From positions 1-33,235 of the forward strand of contig CALXPT010000019.1 in NCBI GenBank assembly GCA_944390355.1: a DNA stretch of 33,235 nucleotides, in the 5' to 3' direction. Within the stretch, counting starts at the first letter, position 1. Each line of letters opens with the position of its first letter. Source of the stretch: an uncultured Alphaproteobacteria bacterium. Its GTDB lineage: Bacteria; Pseudomonadota; Alphaproteobacteria; RF32; CAG-239. The notes below the pieces were generated by a model, which had not been told where the DNA came from, searched no databases, and saw nothing but the letters and a program-made list of their open reading frames with translations. The position numbers and the translations under genes were made by a program. Shown piece by piece: positions 7,942 through 16,233 of this stretch.

Positions 7942-8247
7942 ATGAAACAGAAACCTGAAGATATTGCCCAACTCGAAAAGAAGATAAATACTTTGCAAAA
8001 AGAAAAAACTCTTGGAGCAAAGGCACCGCACAACCAATATACAACGGCGGCCTCACTCGGGTTAAGAATAGCAACGGAGTTGCTGTCGGGCATTATCATC
8101 GGCGGAGGTATCGGTTGGTTTTTAGATGATTTTCTACACACCAAACCTTACTTGTTAGTTGTATTTTTATTATTTGGCGGCGCAGCAGGTTTTTTGAACG
8201 TATATCGTTTTACAAAACAGCTTGAGCAGCAAAAGCAAAAGGAGTAG
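7942..8247 (+). CDS. atpI: ATP synthase protein I
   Basis: A 101-aa protein with a charged, coiled N-terminal segment and two transmembrane helices (about 45-66 and 70-88). The motif LLSGIIIGGGIGWFLDD and the second helix with FGGAAGFLNVYR are typical of AtpI/AtpZ, which assists c-ring assembly and cation supply. It opens the F0 operon and ends 3 nt before the GTG of atpB. Confidence 0.9.
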   Translation: MKQKPEDIAQLEKKINTLQKEKTLGAKAPHNQYTTAASLGLRIATELLSGIIIGGGIGWFLDDFLHTKPYLLVVFLLFGGAAGFLNVYRFTKQLEQQKQKE

Positions 8248-8250
8248 ACC

Positions 8251-8973
8251 GTGGCAAATCCAATGGAACAATTTGAAGTCAAACCTCTGCTAAATCTTGA
8301 ACTGGGAGGGATTGATATTTCATTCACCAATTCTGCATTATGTATGGTTATTGCCGTATTAGCCTCAACACTTCTGTTTGCGCTGTGCCTAAGGAAAAGA
8401 AGTATTGTCCCCGGAGTTGCGCAATCCATACCGGAATCAATATATTTATTTATACATAATTTGCTGGAAGAAAATGTCGGCCCCGAAGGCTTAAAATATT
8501 TTTCATTCATCTTTTCGGTATTTTTATTTGTCTTATTCGGCAACCTAATAGGATTATTTCCATACGCATTTACCTACACATCGCACTTGGCCGCGGTAGG
8601 AGGATTATCGATTATAGCGTTGCTGTTTAACATATGTATCGGCATAAAGAAAAAGAAGATAAAGTTTTTAAGGACATTTCTGCCGCGCGGCATACCGTTT
8701 GCCTTAGCACCATTGATTGTTCCGATAGAAACAATATCATATTTATCCAAACCCTTCAGTTTAACGGTACGTCTTGTCGCCAACATGACCGTTGGTCACA
8801 TCATGCTGAAAATCATTGCCGGATTTATAGCGGCATTGGGAATATTAGGAGCCATACCGTTTTTATTTGACGCATGCATTATTGTCTTTGAAATATTCAT
8901 AGCAATGCTGCAGGCATTTATCTACACGGTCTTAAGCTGCATTTATTTAGGAGACGCGATACACGAACACTAA
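8251..8973 (+). CDS. atpB: ATP synthase F0 subunit a
   Basis: A 240-aa integral membrane protein forming the proton half-channels next to the c-ring. The start is a GTG at 8251, supported by GGAG at 8241-8244 with normal spacing. The C-terminal signature is intact: KPFSLTVRLVANMTVGHIML contains the essential Arg, and LQAFIYTVLSCIYLGDAIHEH closes the protein. Six or so hydrophobic segments are visible. It belongs to the F0-only operon; the F1 genes are elsewhere, as is common in alphaproteobacteria. Confidence 0.97.
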   Translation: MANPMEQFEVKPLLNLELGGIDISFTNSALCMVIAVLASTLLFALCLRKRSIVPGVAQSIPESIYLFIHNLLEENVGPEGLKYFSFIFSVFLFVLFGNLIGLFPYAFTYTSHLAAVGGLSIIALLFNICIGIKKKKIKFLRTFLPRGIPFALAPLIVPIETISYLSKPFSLTVRLVANMTVGHIMLKIIAGFIAALGILGAIPFLFDACIIVFEIFIAMLQAFIYTVLSCIYLGDAIHEH

Positions 8974-9046
8974 ACAAAAAACTTAAACCGTATAGACCCA
9001 AATTATTATAAATTTTGATATAAACTTAAATAAGAGGAAAAAAAAC

Positions 9047-9268
9047 ATGGATTCTATGGCATTTATCGGTGCTGGTATGTGTGCATTATCAATGACGGCA
9101 GCAGCATGGGGTGTGTCTCAAGTCTGGACCACCATAATTTCAACAGTCGGTCGCAACCCGCAAGTAAAAAAAGAAGTAGATATCTACGGCTGGGCAGGTT
9201 TTGCCGCCGTTGAAGCTATTGCATTATATGCGTTGGTTATTGCACTAGTTATGTTAACCGGCAAATAG
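9047..9268 (+). CDS. atpE: ATP synthase F0 subunit c
   Basis: A 73-aa hairpin of two transmembrane helices joined by the polar loop GRNPQ. The proton-carrying Glu56 lies in AAVEAIALYALVIALVML. Helix 1 is unusual: where alphaproteobacterial c subunits usually have a GAGVGIG-type run, this has AAAWGVS (about residues 18-24), so most of the packing glycines are lost. An AAGAGGAAAA-like purine leader gives a strong ribosome site for this high-copy subunit. A 27-nt hairpin follows the gene. Confidence 0.95.
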   Translation: MDSMAFIGAGMCALSMTAAAWGVSQVWTTIISTVGRNPQVKKEVDIYGWAGFAAVEAIALYALVIALVMLTGK

Positions 9269-9282
9269 AAAGAAACAAACTT

Positions 9283-9309
9283 CGGGGGATAGGAAAGACT
9301 ATCCCCCCG
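9283..9309 (+). other. Intercistronic hairpin after atpE
   Basis: GGGGGATAG (9284-9292) pairs perfectly with CTATCCCCC (9299-9307) across a 6-nt loop. No T tract follows, so it is probably not a terminator. A hairpin here could protect or partly separate the atpE message from atpF', in keeping with the higher demand for c subunits. Confidence 0.65.
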
Positions 9310-9338
9310 TTAAAACAAAACGAGTTAAGGATTTCCCC

Positions 9339-9824
9339 ATGCCTCAGTTAGAAATTCACACTTATCCGTCGCAAATATTTTGGTTGATAGTATGCTTTTT
9401 TACACTATACATTGTAATGGCAAACATGATAATACCGCGCATAGCCGACATTATCGAGCAACGTCGTAAAAAAATAAACGACGCCATAGATAAAGCCAAT
9501 GAGTTAAAGAAGAAAGCGGAAATATCATTGGAAAAATATCAGGCAGCCTTAGCAGCGGCCACGGCAGAGGCAGACAAATCACTAAACAAAACGCAGGACG
9601 AATTAAACAAGTTGATAGAAAACAAGCAAACAGAGCTTGAAGAATCATTAAAAGAGAAGATAGCCGCGGGCGAAGCCGAGATTCGCAAGAGCAAAGAAGC
9701 GGCGTTAAAAGAAGTCAAGACCCTTTCCGAAAAGCTGGCACTGGACGTTGTCAAAAAAATCGGGCTTAAAGAAATATCCCCACAACAAATCAAAAGTGCA
9801 TTGAAAAAAATCGAGGAAAAATAA
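9339..9824 (+). CDS. atpF': ATP synthase F0 subunit b'
   Basis: A 161-aa stator protein: one N-terminal transmembrane helix (about residues 10-30, IFWLIVCFFTLYIVMANMII), then a long Ala/Lys/Glu-rich coiled coil. PRIADIIEQRRKKINDAID after the membrane segment is the family pattern. The b' form pairs with b as a heterodimer linking F0 to F1. Its stop is immediately followed by the ATG of the b gene. Confidence 0.93.
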   Translation: MPQLEIHTYPSQIFWLIVCFFTLYIVMANMIIPRIADIIEQRRKKINDAIDKANELKKKAEISLEKYQAALAAATAEADKSLNKTQDELNKLIENKQTELEESLKEKIAAGEAEIRKSKEAALKEVKTLSEKLALDVVKKIGLKEISPQQIKSALKKIEEK

Positions 9825-10442
9825 ATGAGCATATCGCAAACCACCATAACAAGCGGGAAAGAATTAATAGATGCAGCTCAAAATGCAATGATGGGAGCAG
9901 CAGAAAATGTCAGCAACGCTCTGGCTCAAGGAGCAGATGCCGGACACGAACAAGTACCGCTGTATATGGACGCCGAATTTTGGGTCGCAGTGGCATTTGT
10001 TGCCGTAATCATATTTTTATTCCGTCCAATAAGCAAAGCATGTGGAAACATGATACATAAGCGGATAGAAAACATAAAAAAGAGCATAAGCGATTCGGAA
10101 GAACTTTTGGAAGATGCGCAAAAACTTTTAAGTGATTATGAAAAGAAATATAAGAATGCCAAAAAAGAAGCACAAAGCATTTTAGCCAAAGCAGAAAAGC
10201 AAATTAACTACATCAAGACCGAAAAGATGAGTGCTTTGGAGCAAAGCATCAAAATAAAAGAGAAGGAAGCTGCAGAGAGGATAAAAGCCTCGCAGGAAAG
10301 TGCCTCGAAAGAGCTCTCCGAACGCACTTCGGATTTAACCATAAAGCTAGTCAAGCAGGCCATAAATGACAACTTGACATCACAAGCGCAAATAAAACTA
10401 ATTGATGAATCGATAAAAACGATTTCCAATTTAAAAAAGTAA
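9825..10442 (+). CDS. atpF: ATP synthase F0 subunit b
   Basis: A 205-aa protein with one transmembrane helix at about residues 50-67 (DAEFWVAVAFVAVIIFLF) and a long coiled coil rich in Lys, Ala and Glu. It carries about 45 residues before the membrane helix, longer than the E. coli b N-terminus; such extensions occur in alphaproteobacterial b subunits. It begins at the nucleotide after the b' stop. The next gene has its own promoter, and a terminator closes the operon. Confidence 0.92.
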   Translation: MSISQTTITSGKELIDAAQNAMMGAAENVSNALAQGADAGHEQVPLYMDAEFWVAVAFVAVIIFLFRPISKACGNMIHKRIENIKKSISDSEELLEDAQKLLSDYEKKYKNAKKEAQSILAKAEKQINYIKTEKMSALEQSIKIKEKEAAERIKASQESASKELSERTSDLTIKLVKQAINDNLTSQAQIKLIDESIKTISNLKK

Positions 10443-10478
10443 AAAAATAGAAATATAATCCTAAAATAGCAACATTCC

Positions 10479-10516
10479 AAAACCTGTTTTTTTAAAGTTA
10501 AAAACAGGTTTTTTTT
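10479..10516 (+). terminator. Terminator of the F0 operon
   Basis: AAAACCTGTTTTT pairs with AAAAACAGGTTTT and continues into a run of T to 10516. Confidence 0.9.
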
Positions 10517-10563
10517 ATGCAAAAGAGTTCGTGCAAAGCCTTGTCCAGCCTCGAAAATTTCTA

Positions 10564-10592
10564 TTGAAAGGATTTTTCTTTTGTGTTATAAT
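10564..10592 (+). promoter_or_regulatory. Promoter of the secreted Cys-rich/DUF1566-like operon
   Basis: TTGAAA (10564-10569), a 17-bp spacer and a perfect TATAAT (10587-10592). The predicted start is near 10599, giving a leader of about 34 nt with GAAAGGA before the ATG at 10633. Confidence 0.85.
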
Positions 10593-10632
10593 ACGAGTCG
10601 TGGAGATAAGTAATATCGAAAGGACTTTTATC

Positions 10633-11595
10633 ATGAACAAGGTTTATTTGTTGTTTGGGCTATTATCTTCGGTTGCGATTTTTGCGCCGGATGTGAGAGC
10701 CGATATTTCCCTTCCTTCAGAAAAAATTACATTTGTTCACACACTTCACACACACCTCTTTTCTGAAGTTTACTTGTCTCCGCCGAGTTTTAGTGAGCGG
10801 CAAGAAATCAAGGTTGCGCAGGTTTGTTGGATAACCGATACTGATGATTGTGGCGGGGCGGATTTTGTCGGTACGGATGGGATGACAGGGACACCGCCTG
10901 AGATTCTTCCTCCGGGGGGTGATGGTGGTGATGATGGTGGTGACTACAAAGAAAGCTGTGCTCAAATGGGTTATGACAAAACTTCATGCCCTGAAGGTTA
11001 TTCGCCAGATAAATTCTGCCCGTTAGATGAAAAATATTTTGCTGAATGTGTGCAAGATTGCCCAAGTGATTATAACAAATGTGAACCTCCTTTACAAGGT
11101 GTAGGCGATCCTTGCGGTGATGATTTATACAAAGACTGCTGCAATCCCACTTGTCCTCCGGAATATAAATATGATGAAGACAATGTTCCTGACGGTTATG
11201 AACTATCCGGTGAGCCATGTATGGAGTGTGATGAAGGCGGTTCAAAAATTAAACCCAAATACAAAGATATCATCGAAATAGACTGTACCGGCTATCTTGA
11301 TTGTGGGGATATGGGCTGTGAAGACGGGGCTACGACTTGTCAATCAGGCGAGACAATCTTGTGTTCAGAGTGCAAAAAATGCCCGAACCTCGGAACGGAA
11401 ACAGATTGCCCACCGTGCACGGTCTGCACTTATGAAGAATGCTCGAATTTATACATCGTAACCGGCTGTGCAACCGGATGTACCGATTGGTGTGCTTTTA
11501 ATTGCGCAAACATGGGCTACAAGCAACAGACATGCGCTAACACTTACGTCAAATGCCCAATTGATACCAGTTATGTTTATTGTTTAGGAAATTAA
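10633..11595 (+). CDS. Secreted cysteine-rich protein (320 aa)
   Basis: The frame is open from 10531, but ATG 10633 follows GAAAGGA and starts a clear signal peptide (to about residue 23, PDVRA), and the promoter lies between the two, so this start is preferred. I count 32 cysteines in the mature part, many in Cys-Pro or CxxC spacing, plus a Gly/Asp-rich linker (GGDGGDDGGD). A motif occurs twice: C-x2-MGY-x3-[ST]C-x4-Y, then CP-[IL]-D and Y-x2-C; a related form opens the next protein. It has no family I can name. A disulphide-rich extracytoplasmic or surface protein is likely. It is 12 nt upstream of the next gene. Confidence 0.75.
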   Translation: MNKVYLLFGLLSSVAIFAPDVRADISLPSEKITFVHTLHTHLFSEVYLSPPSFSERQEIKVAQVCWITDTDDCGGADFVGTDGMTGTPPEILPPGGDGGDDGGDYKESCAQMGYDKTSCPEGYSPDKFCPLDEKYFAECVQDCPSDYNKCEPPLQGVGDPCGDDLYKDCCNPTCPPEYKYDEDNVPDGYELSGEPCMECDEGGSKIKPKYKDIIEIDCTGYLDCGDMGCEDGATTCQSGETILCSECKKCPNLGTETDCPPCTVCTYEECSNLYIVTGCATGCTDWCAFNCANMGYKQQTCANTYVKCPIDTSYVYCLGN

Positions 11596-11607
11596 AGGAG
11601 AAAGAAC

Positions 11608-12939
11608 ATGAGAAAGATAATTTTAAGTTTGAGTGCCGCTTTATTAGCCTCACCCCCTGTTTGGGCAATAAACTGTCAGGTCGAAACCAACTGCACAACC
11701 TTGGGATATACATCAAGCAAAGATGAGGGCAACTGCCTCAAATGTCCCTTCGGAAACCAATGGGCATGCCTAAAGGCCGATACGTCATGTCCGGAAGATT
11801 CATCTGGTAGTAATTGCAATGTAGGTGATATATTGTACTCAGATATGACTTGCAGCTCTGATGTTATTACGAGTAAAACACCAATTGCTGTGGTGTCTGA
11901 TACAACAAACTCTCTAGCATTCGCATTAGAAGAAGAAAACAAATCTTGGTCAACAACTCTTTTCGATGTACCAAATTTGACCAATGTTGAAATTACAGGA
12001 AAAGAAGATTGGGAAGGAAAAGAAAACACCCAAACAATCGTTAAATACTGTAGCAATAACATGAAAAGTTGCCCAGCTGCTGAATATGTCAACAACTACA
12101 AAACGAAAGGAACATCTGCCGGCGATTGGTATTTACCATCCAAAAATGAGCTAGCATTAATGTTAACAAATAAAACTATATTAGATGGGACCTTAGCCAA
12201 AATATCAGCAGCTCAACTAAACAACGATTATTGGTCTTCTACCGAAGCATATAAAGAAGCCGCTTTAGCTCCAGATATATTTGGTAATATTATGATTGCA
12301 ACCAAAACAACTATTCGACCTGTTCGTCCTGTGTTAAAATTTCCTGTTTCAAGCGGTGGTGATGATTCTGACACAGATACCGGAACTTGTAAAATCGGTG
12401 ATATATTGTACTCGGATAAAACATGCAGCACCGATTATGATTACAGTAAAACACCAATTGGTCTAATTTTTGATTCCGATAAAAGACTAGCTATGTCAAT
12501 AGAGAAAGAAAAATTCAGCACATGGTCAACAGTATACGCGGATGCGCCGACATTGCCAAACATAGAAGATTCAACATCTGCCCTATCAGATTGGAATGGC
12601 AAAGAAAACACTAAAGCAATAGCCGAATATTGTAAATCTAAAAGTTACAGTTGCCCAGCAGTTGAATACATTAGCAGCTACAAAACAGTAGGAACGTCTG
12701 CCGGCGATTGGTATATACCGGCATTGGGAGAATTACAAGCTATATATGAAAATATGCTTATATTAAATTACGGACTATCTAAAATTTACAATAGAGAAAT
12801 TCCAACAGATAACTACTATCATTGGTCTTCCACAGAAAGTTATAACGGAAGTGTTTGGGCAGAAATGTTTGCAAGTGGAAATAGTCGTCCCCACAGAAAA
12901 ACATTCTCTGGATTCATTCTACCGGTTATAAAATACTAA
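11608..12939 (+). CDS. Secreted protein with two DUF1566-like domains (443 aa)
   Basis: A signal peptide (residues 1-20, ending PPVWA) leads to a short Cys-rich segment (C-x2-LGY ... KCP) like that in the preceding protein. Two tandem domains follow, about residues 70-245 and 261-443, joined by a Gly/Asp/Thr linker. Each starts GDILYSD-x-[TM]-C-[ST] and contains KTPI, a WxGKENT segment, CPA-x-EY, TSAGDWY-[LI]-P and WSSTE, which is the DUF1566/Lcl-like pattern. The ATG has an AAGGAG site. It is the exported, duplicated form of the domain seen in cytoplasmic-looking versions at 2.7, 3.6 and 20.1 kb. Function is not known; surface recognition is a guess. Confidence 0.82.
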   Translation: MRKIILSLSAALLASPPVWAINCQVETNCTTLGYTSSKDEGNCLKCPFGNQWACLKADTSCPEDSSGSNCNVGDILYSDMTCSSDVITSKTPIAVVSDTTNSLAFALEEENKSWSTTLFDVPNLTNVEITGKEDWEGKENTQTIVKYCSNNMKSCPAAEYVNNYKTKGTSAGDWYLPSKNELALMLTNKTILDGTLAKISAAQLNNDYWSSTEAYKEAALAPDIFGNIMIATKTTIRPVRPVLKFPVSSGGDDSDTDTGTCKIGDILYSDKTCSTDYDYSKTPIGLIFDSDKRLAMSIEKEKFSTWSTVYADAPTLPNIEDSTSALSDWNGKENTKAIAEYCKSKSYSCPAVEYISSYKTVGTSAGDWYIPALGELQAIYENMLILNYGLSKIYNREIPTDNYYHWSSTESYNGSVWAEMFASGNSRPHRKTFSGFILPVIKY

Positions 12940-12954
12940 CCACTCAAATCGACC

Positions 12955-12986
12955 AAAGCCCGCTCGTTACTGAGCGGGCTTTATTT
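12955..12986 (+). terminator. Terminator of the secreted protein operon
   Basis: AAAGCCCGCTC pairs with GAGCGGGCTTT (12955-12965 and 12972-12982) around a 6-nt loop, followed by TATTT. It may also serve the convergent pheA. Confidence 0.85.
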
Positions 12987-13008
12987 GAATAACCATCAAC
13001 CAAGTTCC

Positions 13009-13833
13009 CTAGCCGACTTTGGCATAAGTTCCCAAAATATGAACATTTTCGGAAAAGAAGTGCAATTCTTCCATCGCATTTTGAAAAGCTTTTCGCGCCG
13101 GATGCGATTCGACCTCAACATAAAACTTAGCCGACACAAAAGACCCACCCTCCAAATAACTCTCAATTTTCGTCATATTGATACCATTGGTGGCAAAGCC
13201 GCCCAAAGCTTTATAAAGTGCAGCCGGAATATGCCTTGCCTTAAAGATAAAAGATGTAACAAACACCCCACCGTCATCCTCGGGCACAATTTTTTCACGC
13301 GACATAATCAAAAAACGTGTCGTATTGTTATCCATGGTTTCAATATCCGAGGCCAACACCTCCAAACCATAAATCTGACCGGCCAAGCTTGAGGCAATTG
13401 CAGCTCTTGACTTATCTTGATATTCTAACACAAATTCGCAAGACTTAGCCGTATCAATCCGAGCCTCAGCCACAATATGATTTTTTTTCAAAAACTCGGC
13501 ACTTTGCGCCAAAGCCTGCGGATGCGACATGGCAATTTTAATATCTTCAAGCTTAGTTCCTTTAAGACCCAAGAGTTGATGATGAATAGGCTGTAAATAT
13601 TCCCCGACAATAAACAAGCCGGTTTTAGGCAGCAAAAAATGCACATCGGAGACACGCCCCGCGGTAGAATTTTCAACCGGAATCATGGCAAAATCAGCCG
13701 CGCCGCTCTGCACCTTTTCAAAAGCCTCTTCAAATGTTTCACACGCCACATACACACTGTCGGGATAAACATTTTGAGCGGCAATATTAGAATAAGCACC
13801 GGCCACGCCTTGATAAGCAATTTTCAGTTTCAT
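13009..13833 (-). CDS. pheA: Prephenate dehydratase
   Basis: The protein turns prephenate into phenylpyruvate in phenylalanine synthesis. From ATG 13833 (GAGG 6 nt upstream; the frame extends to 13866) it is 274 aa. The dehydratase domain has AYQGVAGAYS, VENSTAGRV and the catalytic TRF (172-174). The C-terminal ACT domain reads ALYKALGGFATNGINMTKIESYL; the ESRP motif of the classic Phe-binding site is ESY here, a form I recall from other alphaproteobacteria. There is no chorismate mutase domain. It is divergent from queA. Confidence 0.95.
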   Translation of the reverse strand: MKLKIAYQGVAGAYSNIAAQNVYPDSVYVACETFEEAFEKVQSGAADFAMIPVENSTAGRVSDVHFLLPKTGLFIVGEYLQPIHHQLLGLKGTKLEDIKIAMSHPQALAQSAEFLKKNHIVAEARIDTAKSCEFVLEYQDKSRAAIASSLAGQIYGLEVLASDIETMDNNTTRFLIMSREKIVPEDDGGVFVTSFIFKARHIPAALYKALGGFATNGINMTKIESYLEGGSFVSAKFYVEVESHPARKAFQNAMEELHFFSENVHILGTYAKVG

Positions 13834-13856
13834 CATTTTCCTCATAAAAAAAATAC

Positions 13857-13885
13857 TTGCGAACAAAACGTGTATATACTATAAC
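13857..13885 (+). promoter_or_regulatory. Promoter of queA
   Basis: TTGCGA (13857-13862), a 17-bp spacer and TATAAC (13880-13885), 28 nt before the queA ATG. Confidence 0.65.
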
Positions 13886-13913
13886 AACACAAAAATAAAG
13901 GACAAAAACAACA

Positions 13914-14996
13914 ATGCAAGTAGATATTTTTGATTTTGAATTAGACCGTTCCCTGATTGCCGACAAACCGGCCTCACCGAGGGACACCTCACGCCTGCTG
14001 GACTTATCGGACGGCGAACACATTAAAGACCGCCATTTTTATGACCTGCCGGATATTTTGCAAAAGGGCGACATTTTGGTATTTAACGACACCAAAGTCA
14101 TTCCGGCGCGCTTGTACGGTGCCCATAATGAGGCCAAAGTTGAGGTAACCTTGTATCACCCGATAGATGGTTTAAGTTGGATGTCCTTTATCAAAAACGC
14201 CAAACGCCTGCACCAAGGAGACACCATCGCATTTTACACCGATGAAATTTCGCCGCAAGATTCAAGTTTCACGGCCGAAGTGATTGCCAAACACGGAGAA
14301 GACGGGGTTGAACTCCGCTTTAACTGCGACGCCAAAGATTTAGGGACATATTTGGAACAATACGGCTCCATGCCGCTTCCGCCATATATTAAACGCGACA
14401 AACCGACTTCGGGTTTATGGAACAAATATAACGACAAAGAAGACTACCAAACCATTTATGCCAAACACGAAGGCGCAGTTGCCGCCCCGACCGCCGGCCT
14501 GCACTTCACCGACCGAGTTTTTGAGGCTTTAGAAAAAAAAGGCATTGAGAAAGTCTTTTTAACCCTACACGTCGGAGCCGGAACATTTCTGCCGGTTAAG
14601 GTTGCCGACACCAAAGACCACCATATGCACGCCGAATACGGTCTCATCACGCCGGAAACCTGCAATAAAATCAATCAAGCCAAACAAGAAGGACGCCGCA
14701 TCATAGCCGTCGGCACCACATCATTACGTCTGCTTGAATCGGCTGCCGACGAACAAGGAATACTCCGTCCGTTCACCGGTGAAACCGATATATTCATCAC
14801 CCCTGGGTATAAATTCAAGATTATAGACATGATAATCACCAATTTCCACTTGCCGAAATCAACTTTATTTATGTTGATATGCGCGATTGCCGGAATAGAT
14901 ACCATGAAAAAAGCATATAAACATGCCATGGATGAAAAATATCGTTTCTACTCCTATGGTGATAGCTCAATTCTCAAATGCGTAAATAAAATTTAA
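13914..14996 (+). CDS. queA: tRNA preQ1(34) S-adenosylmethionine ribosyltransferase-isomerase
   Basis: A 360-aa cytoplasmic enzyme that moves the ribosyl part of SAM onto preQ1 in tRNA to make epoxyqueuosine. The family signatures are present: FDFELDRSLIADKP at the N-terminus, DILVFNDTKVIPARLYG, LPPYIKR, AVAAPTAGLHFT, LTLHVGAGTF and a C-terminal RFYSYGDSSIL (YGDAM-like). Length is normal (E. coli 356 aa). The other queuosine genes are not in the window. It is followed 58 nt later by the GGDEF-like gene without an obvious terminator. Confidence 0.97.
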   Translation: MQVDIFDFELDRSLIADKPASPRDTSRLLDLSDGEHIKDRHFYDLPDILQKGDILVFNDTKVIPARLYGAHNEAKVEVTLYHPIDGLSWMSFIKNAKRLHQGDTIAFYTDEISPQDSSFTAEVIAKHGEDGVELRFNCDAKDLGTYLEQYGSMPLPPYIKRDKPTSGLWNKYNDKEDYQTIYAKHEGAVAAPTAGLHFTDRVFEALEKKGIEKVFLTLHVGAGTFLPVKVADTKDHHMHAEYGLITPETCNKINQAKQEGRRIIAVGTTSLRLLESAADEQGILRPFTGETDIFITPGYKFKIIDMIITNFHLPKSTLFMLICAIAGIDTMKKAYKHAMDEKYRFYSYGDSSILKCVNKI

Positions 14997-15054
14997 ATAA
15001 TCTTTTGCTAGACTCTCGCGCAAACAAAAGCTGATTACACAAACGGAGTCTACC

Positions 15055-16233
15055 TTGCGCAAGCTTCTTCTAATACTGGAAAAGTTTTTTCCGTTACTAA
15101 AGAACACGACCATGCCGGCCTTAATCTTCGCGGTATCGTTACTTTCGTTTTATGCGTTTGACCCGTTCGATTCCGACACATTGAAAAACCTGCACCAAAT
15201 ATTCCTGATTGCCACGATTACCTCATTTTTGCTTTTGTTTTATTTCAATAATAACAAACCTGTATTTCTGTTGCTGATAAACACGCTTGGTTACCTGATA
15301 ATTTCTTACCTAAAAAAAGAAACAACCGCAGATTTAACCCAACAACCGCTGTTTATAAATTTAAGCATCATACTGCCCCTAAACATGTTGATATTTTTCT
15401 ACCTTCCGGAACGCAAAATCTTTCACCGCTATAATGTTTATATTTTACTGATAGTCTTAGCGGAGTTTTCCCTAATAGAAAACCTCAGCCGTCTGGGAAT
15501 CATACTAGACCCGTTTTCAGCCCTCAACGAAATTTCACACGGCCTTCCGTTGTTGAGTTGCTTATTATACGCCCTATGCCTGATAAGCCTTTTTATCACC
15601 ATAAGCATCAACGGTTATATTTTAGAAACATCACTGTTTTTTTATAGTTTTGAAATAGCCTTAGGCATTATCTACGCACCGACATACAGCGGATTAATAA
15701 TATTCAACACATCCGCCGCAATCACCATACTCTTAGGTATCGGGGAGCATCTCCACAACATAAAATACCATGATTTATTGACCGGCTTATCCAATCGCAA
15801 CACATTTTTAAAACAAGAAAACACCTTTCCGCTCAAATACTCTCTGGCAATAATTCTGATAGACGACTACGAACGTTTGAGTAAAATATTTGGCAAAGGC
15901 AGCATAAATGCTTTGGTTTTAATGATAAAGGAACAAATGGAAACCGTTGAAACGGAAGCACAGATTTATCGTTTTGCACCGGATGAGTTTATAGTTTTGT
16001 ACCGAGGCCTTGGGTTAAAAGATGCCTTTAACCACACCGAAAAAATCCGCCGCGCGATAGCTTGTACTAAGTTTAATTTAAGAGGCTACACCAAACCGAT
16101 AAACTTAACAATCTCGGGTTCGGTAGCGGAAAAGAAACGTAGCGACGTACATGCCGCAGATGTATTACTCCGCGCGGACAAAGCCTTGCAAAAAGCCTAC
16201 CGCTTTACGCAAAACATCACCTCTCAGGCCTGA
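15055..16233 (+). CDS. Membrane protein with a degenerate GGDEF domain
   Basis: The 392-aa protein has seven or eight transmembrane segments in residues 20-230 and a C-terminal GGDEF-type domain from about 238 (DLLTGLSNRNTF). The signature GGDEF is APDEF (308-312), and in the segment matching FKxINDxxGHxxGD the guanine-contacting Asn and Asp are replaced (YERLSKIFGKGS). No RxxD inhibitory site precedes the signature. I infer it does not make c-di-GMP and may act as a receptor or scaffold. The start is a TTG at 15055 with CGGAG before it; ATG 15112 is an alternative with a poorer ribosome site. Its last 10 bp overlap the convergent lgt. Confidence 0.85.
   Translation: MRKLLLILEKFFPLLKNTTMPALIFAVSLLSFYAFDPFDSDTLKNLHQIFLIATITSFLLLFYFNNNKPVFLLLINTLGYLIISYLKKETTADLTQQPLFINLSIILPLNMLIFFYLPERKIFHRYNVYILLIVLAEFSLIENLSRLGIILDPFSALNEISHGLPLLSCLLYALCLISLFITISINGYILETSLFFYSFEIALGIIYAPTYSGLIIFNTSAAITILLGIGEHLHNIKYHDLLTGLSNRNTFLKQENTFPLKYSLAIILIDDYERLSKIFGKGSINALVLMIKEQMETVETEAQIYRFAPDEFIVLYRGLGLKDAFNHTEKIRRAIACTKFNLRGYTKPINLTISGSVAEKKRSDVHAADVLLRADKALQKAYRFTQNITSQA

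Noticed and set aside
10531..10632. N-terminal extension of the Cys-rich protein from 10531
   Set aside because: The promoter (10564-10592) lies inside it and the signal peptide with ribosome site begins at 10633.
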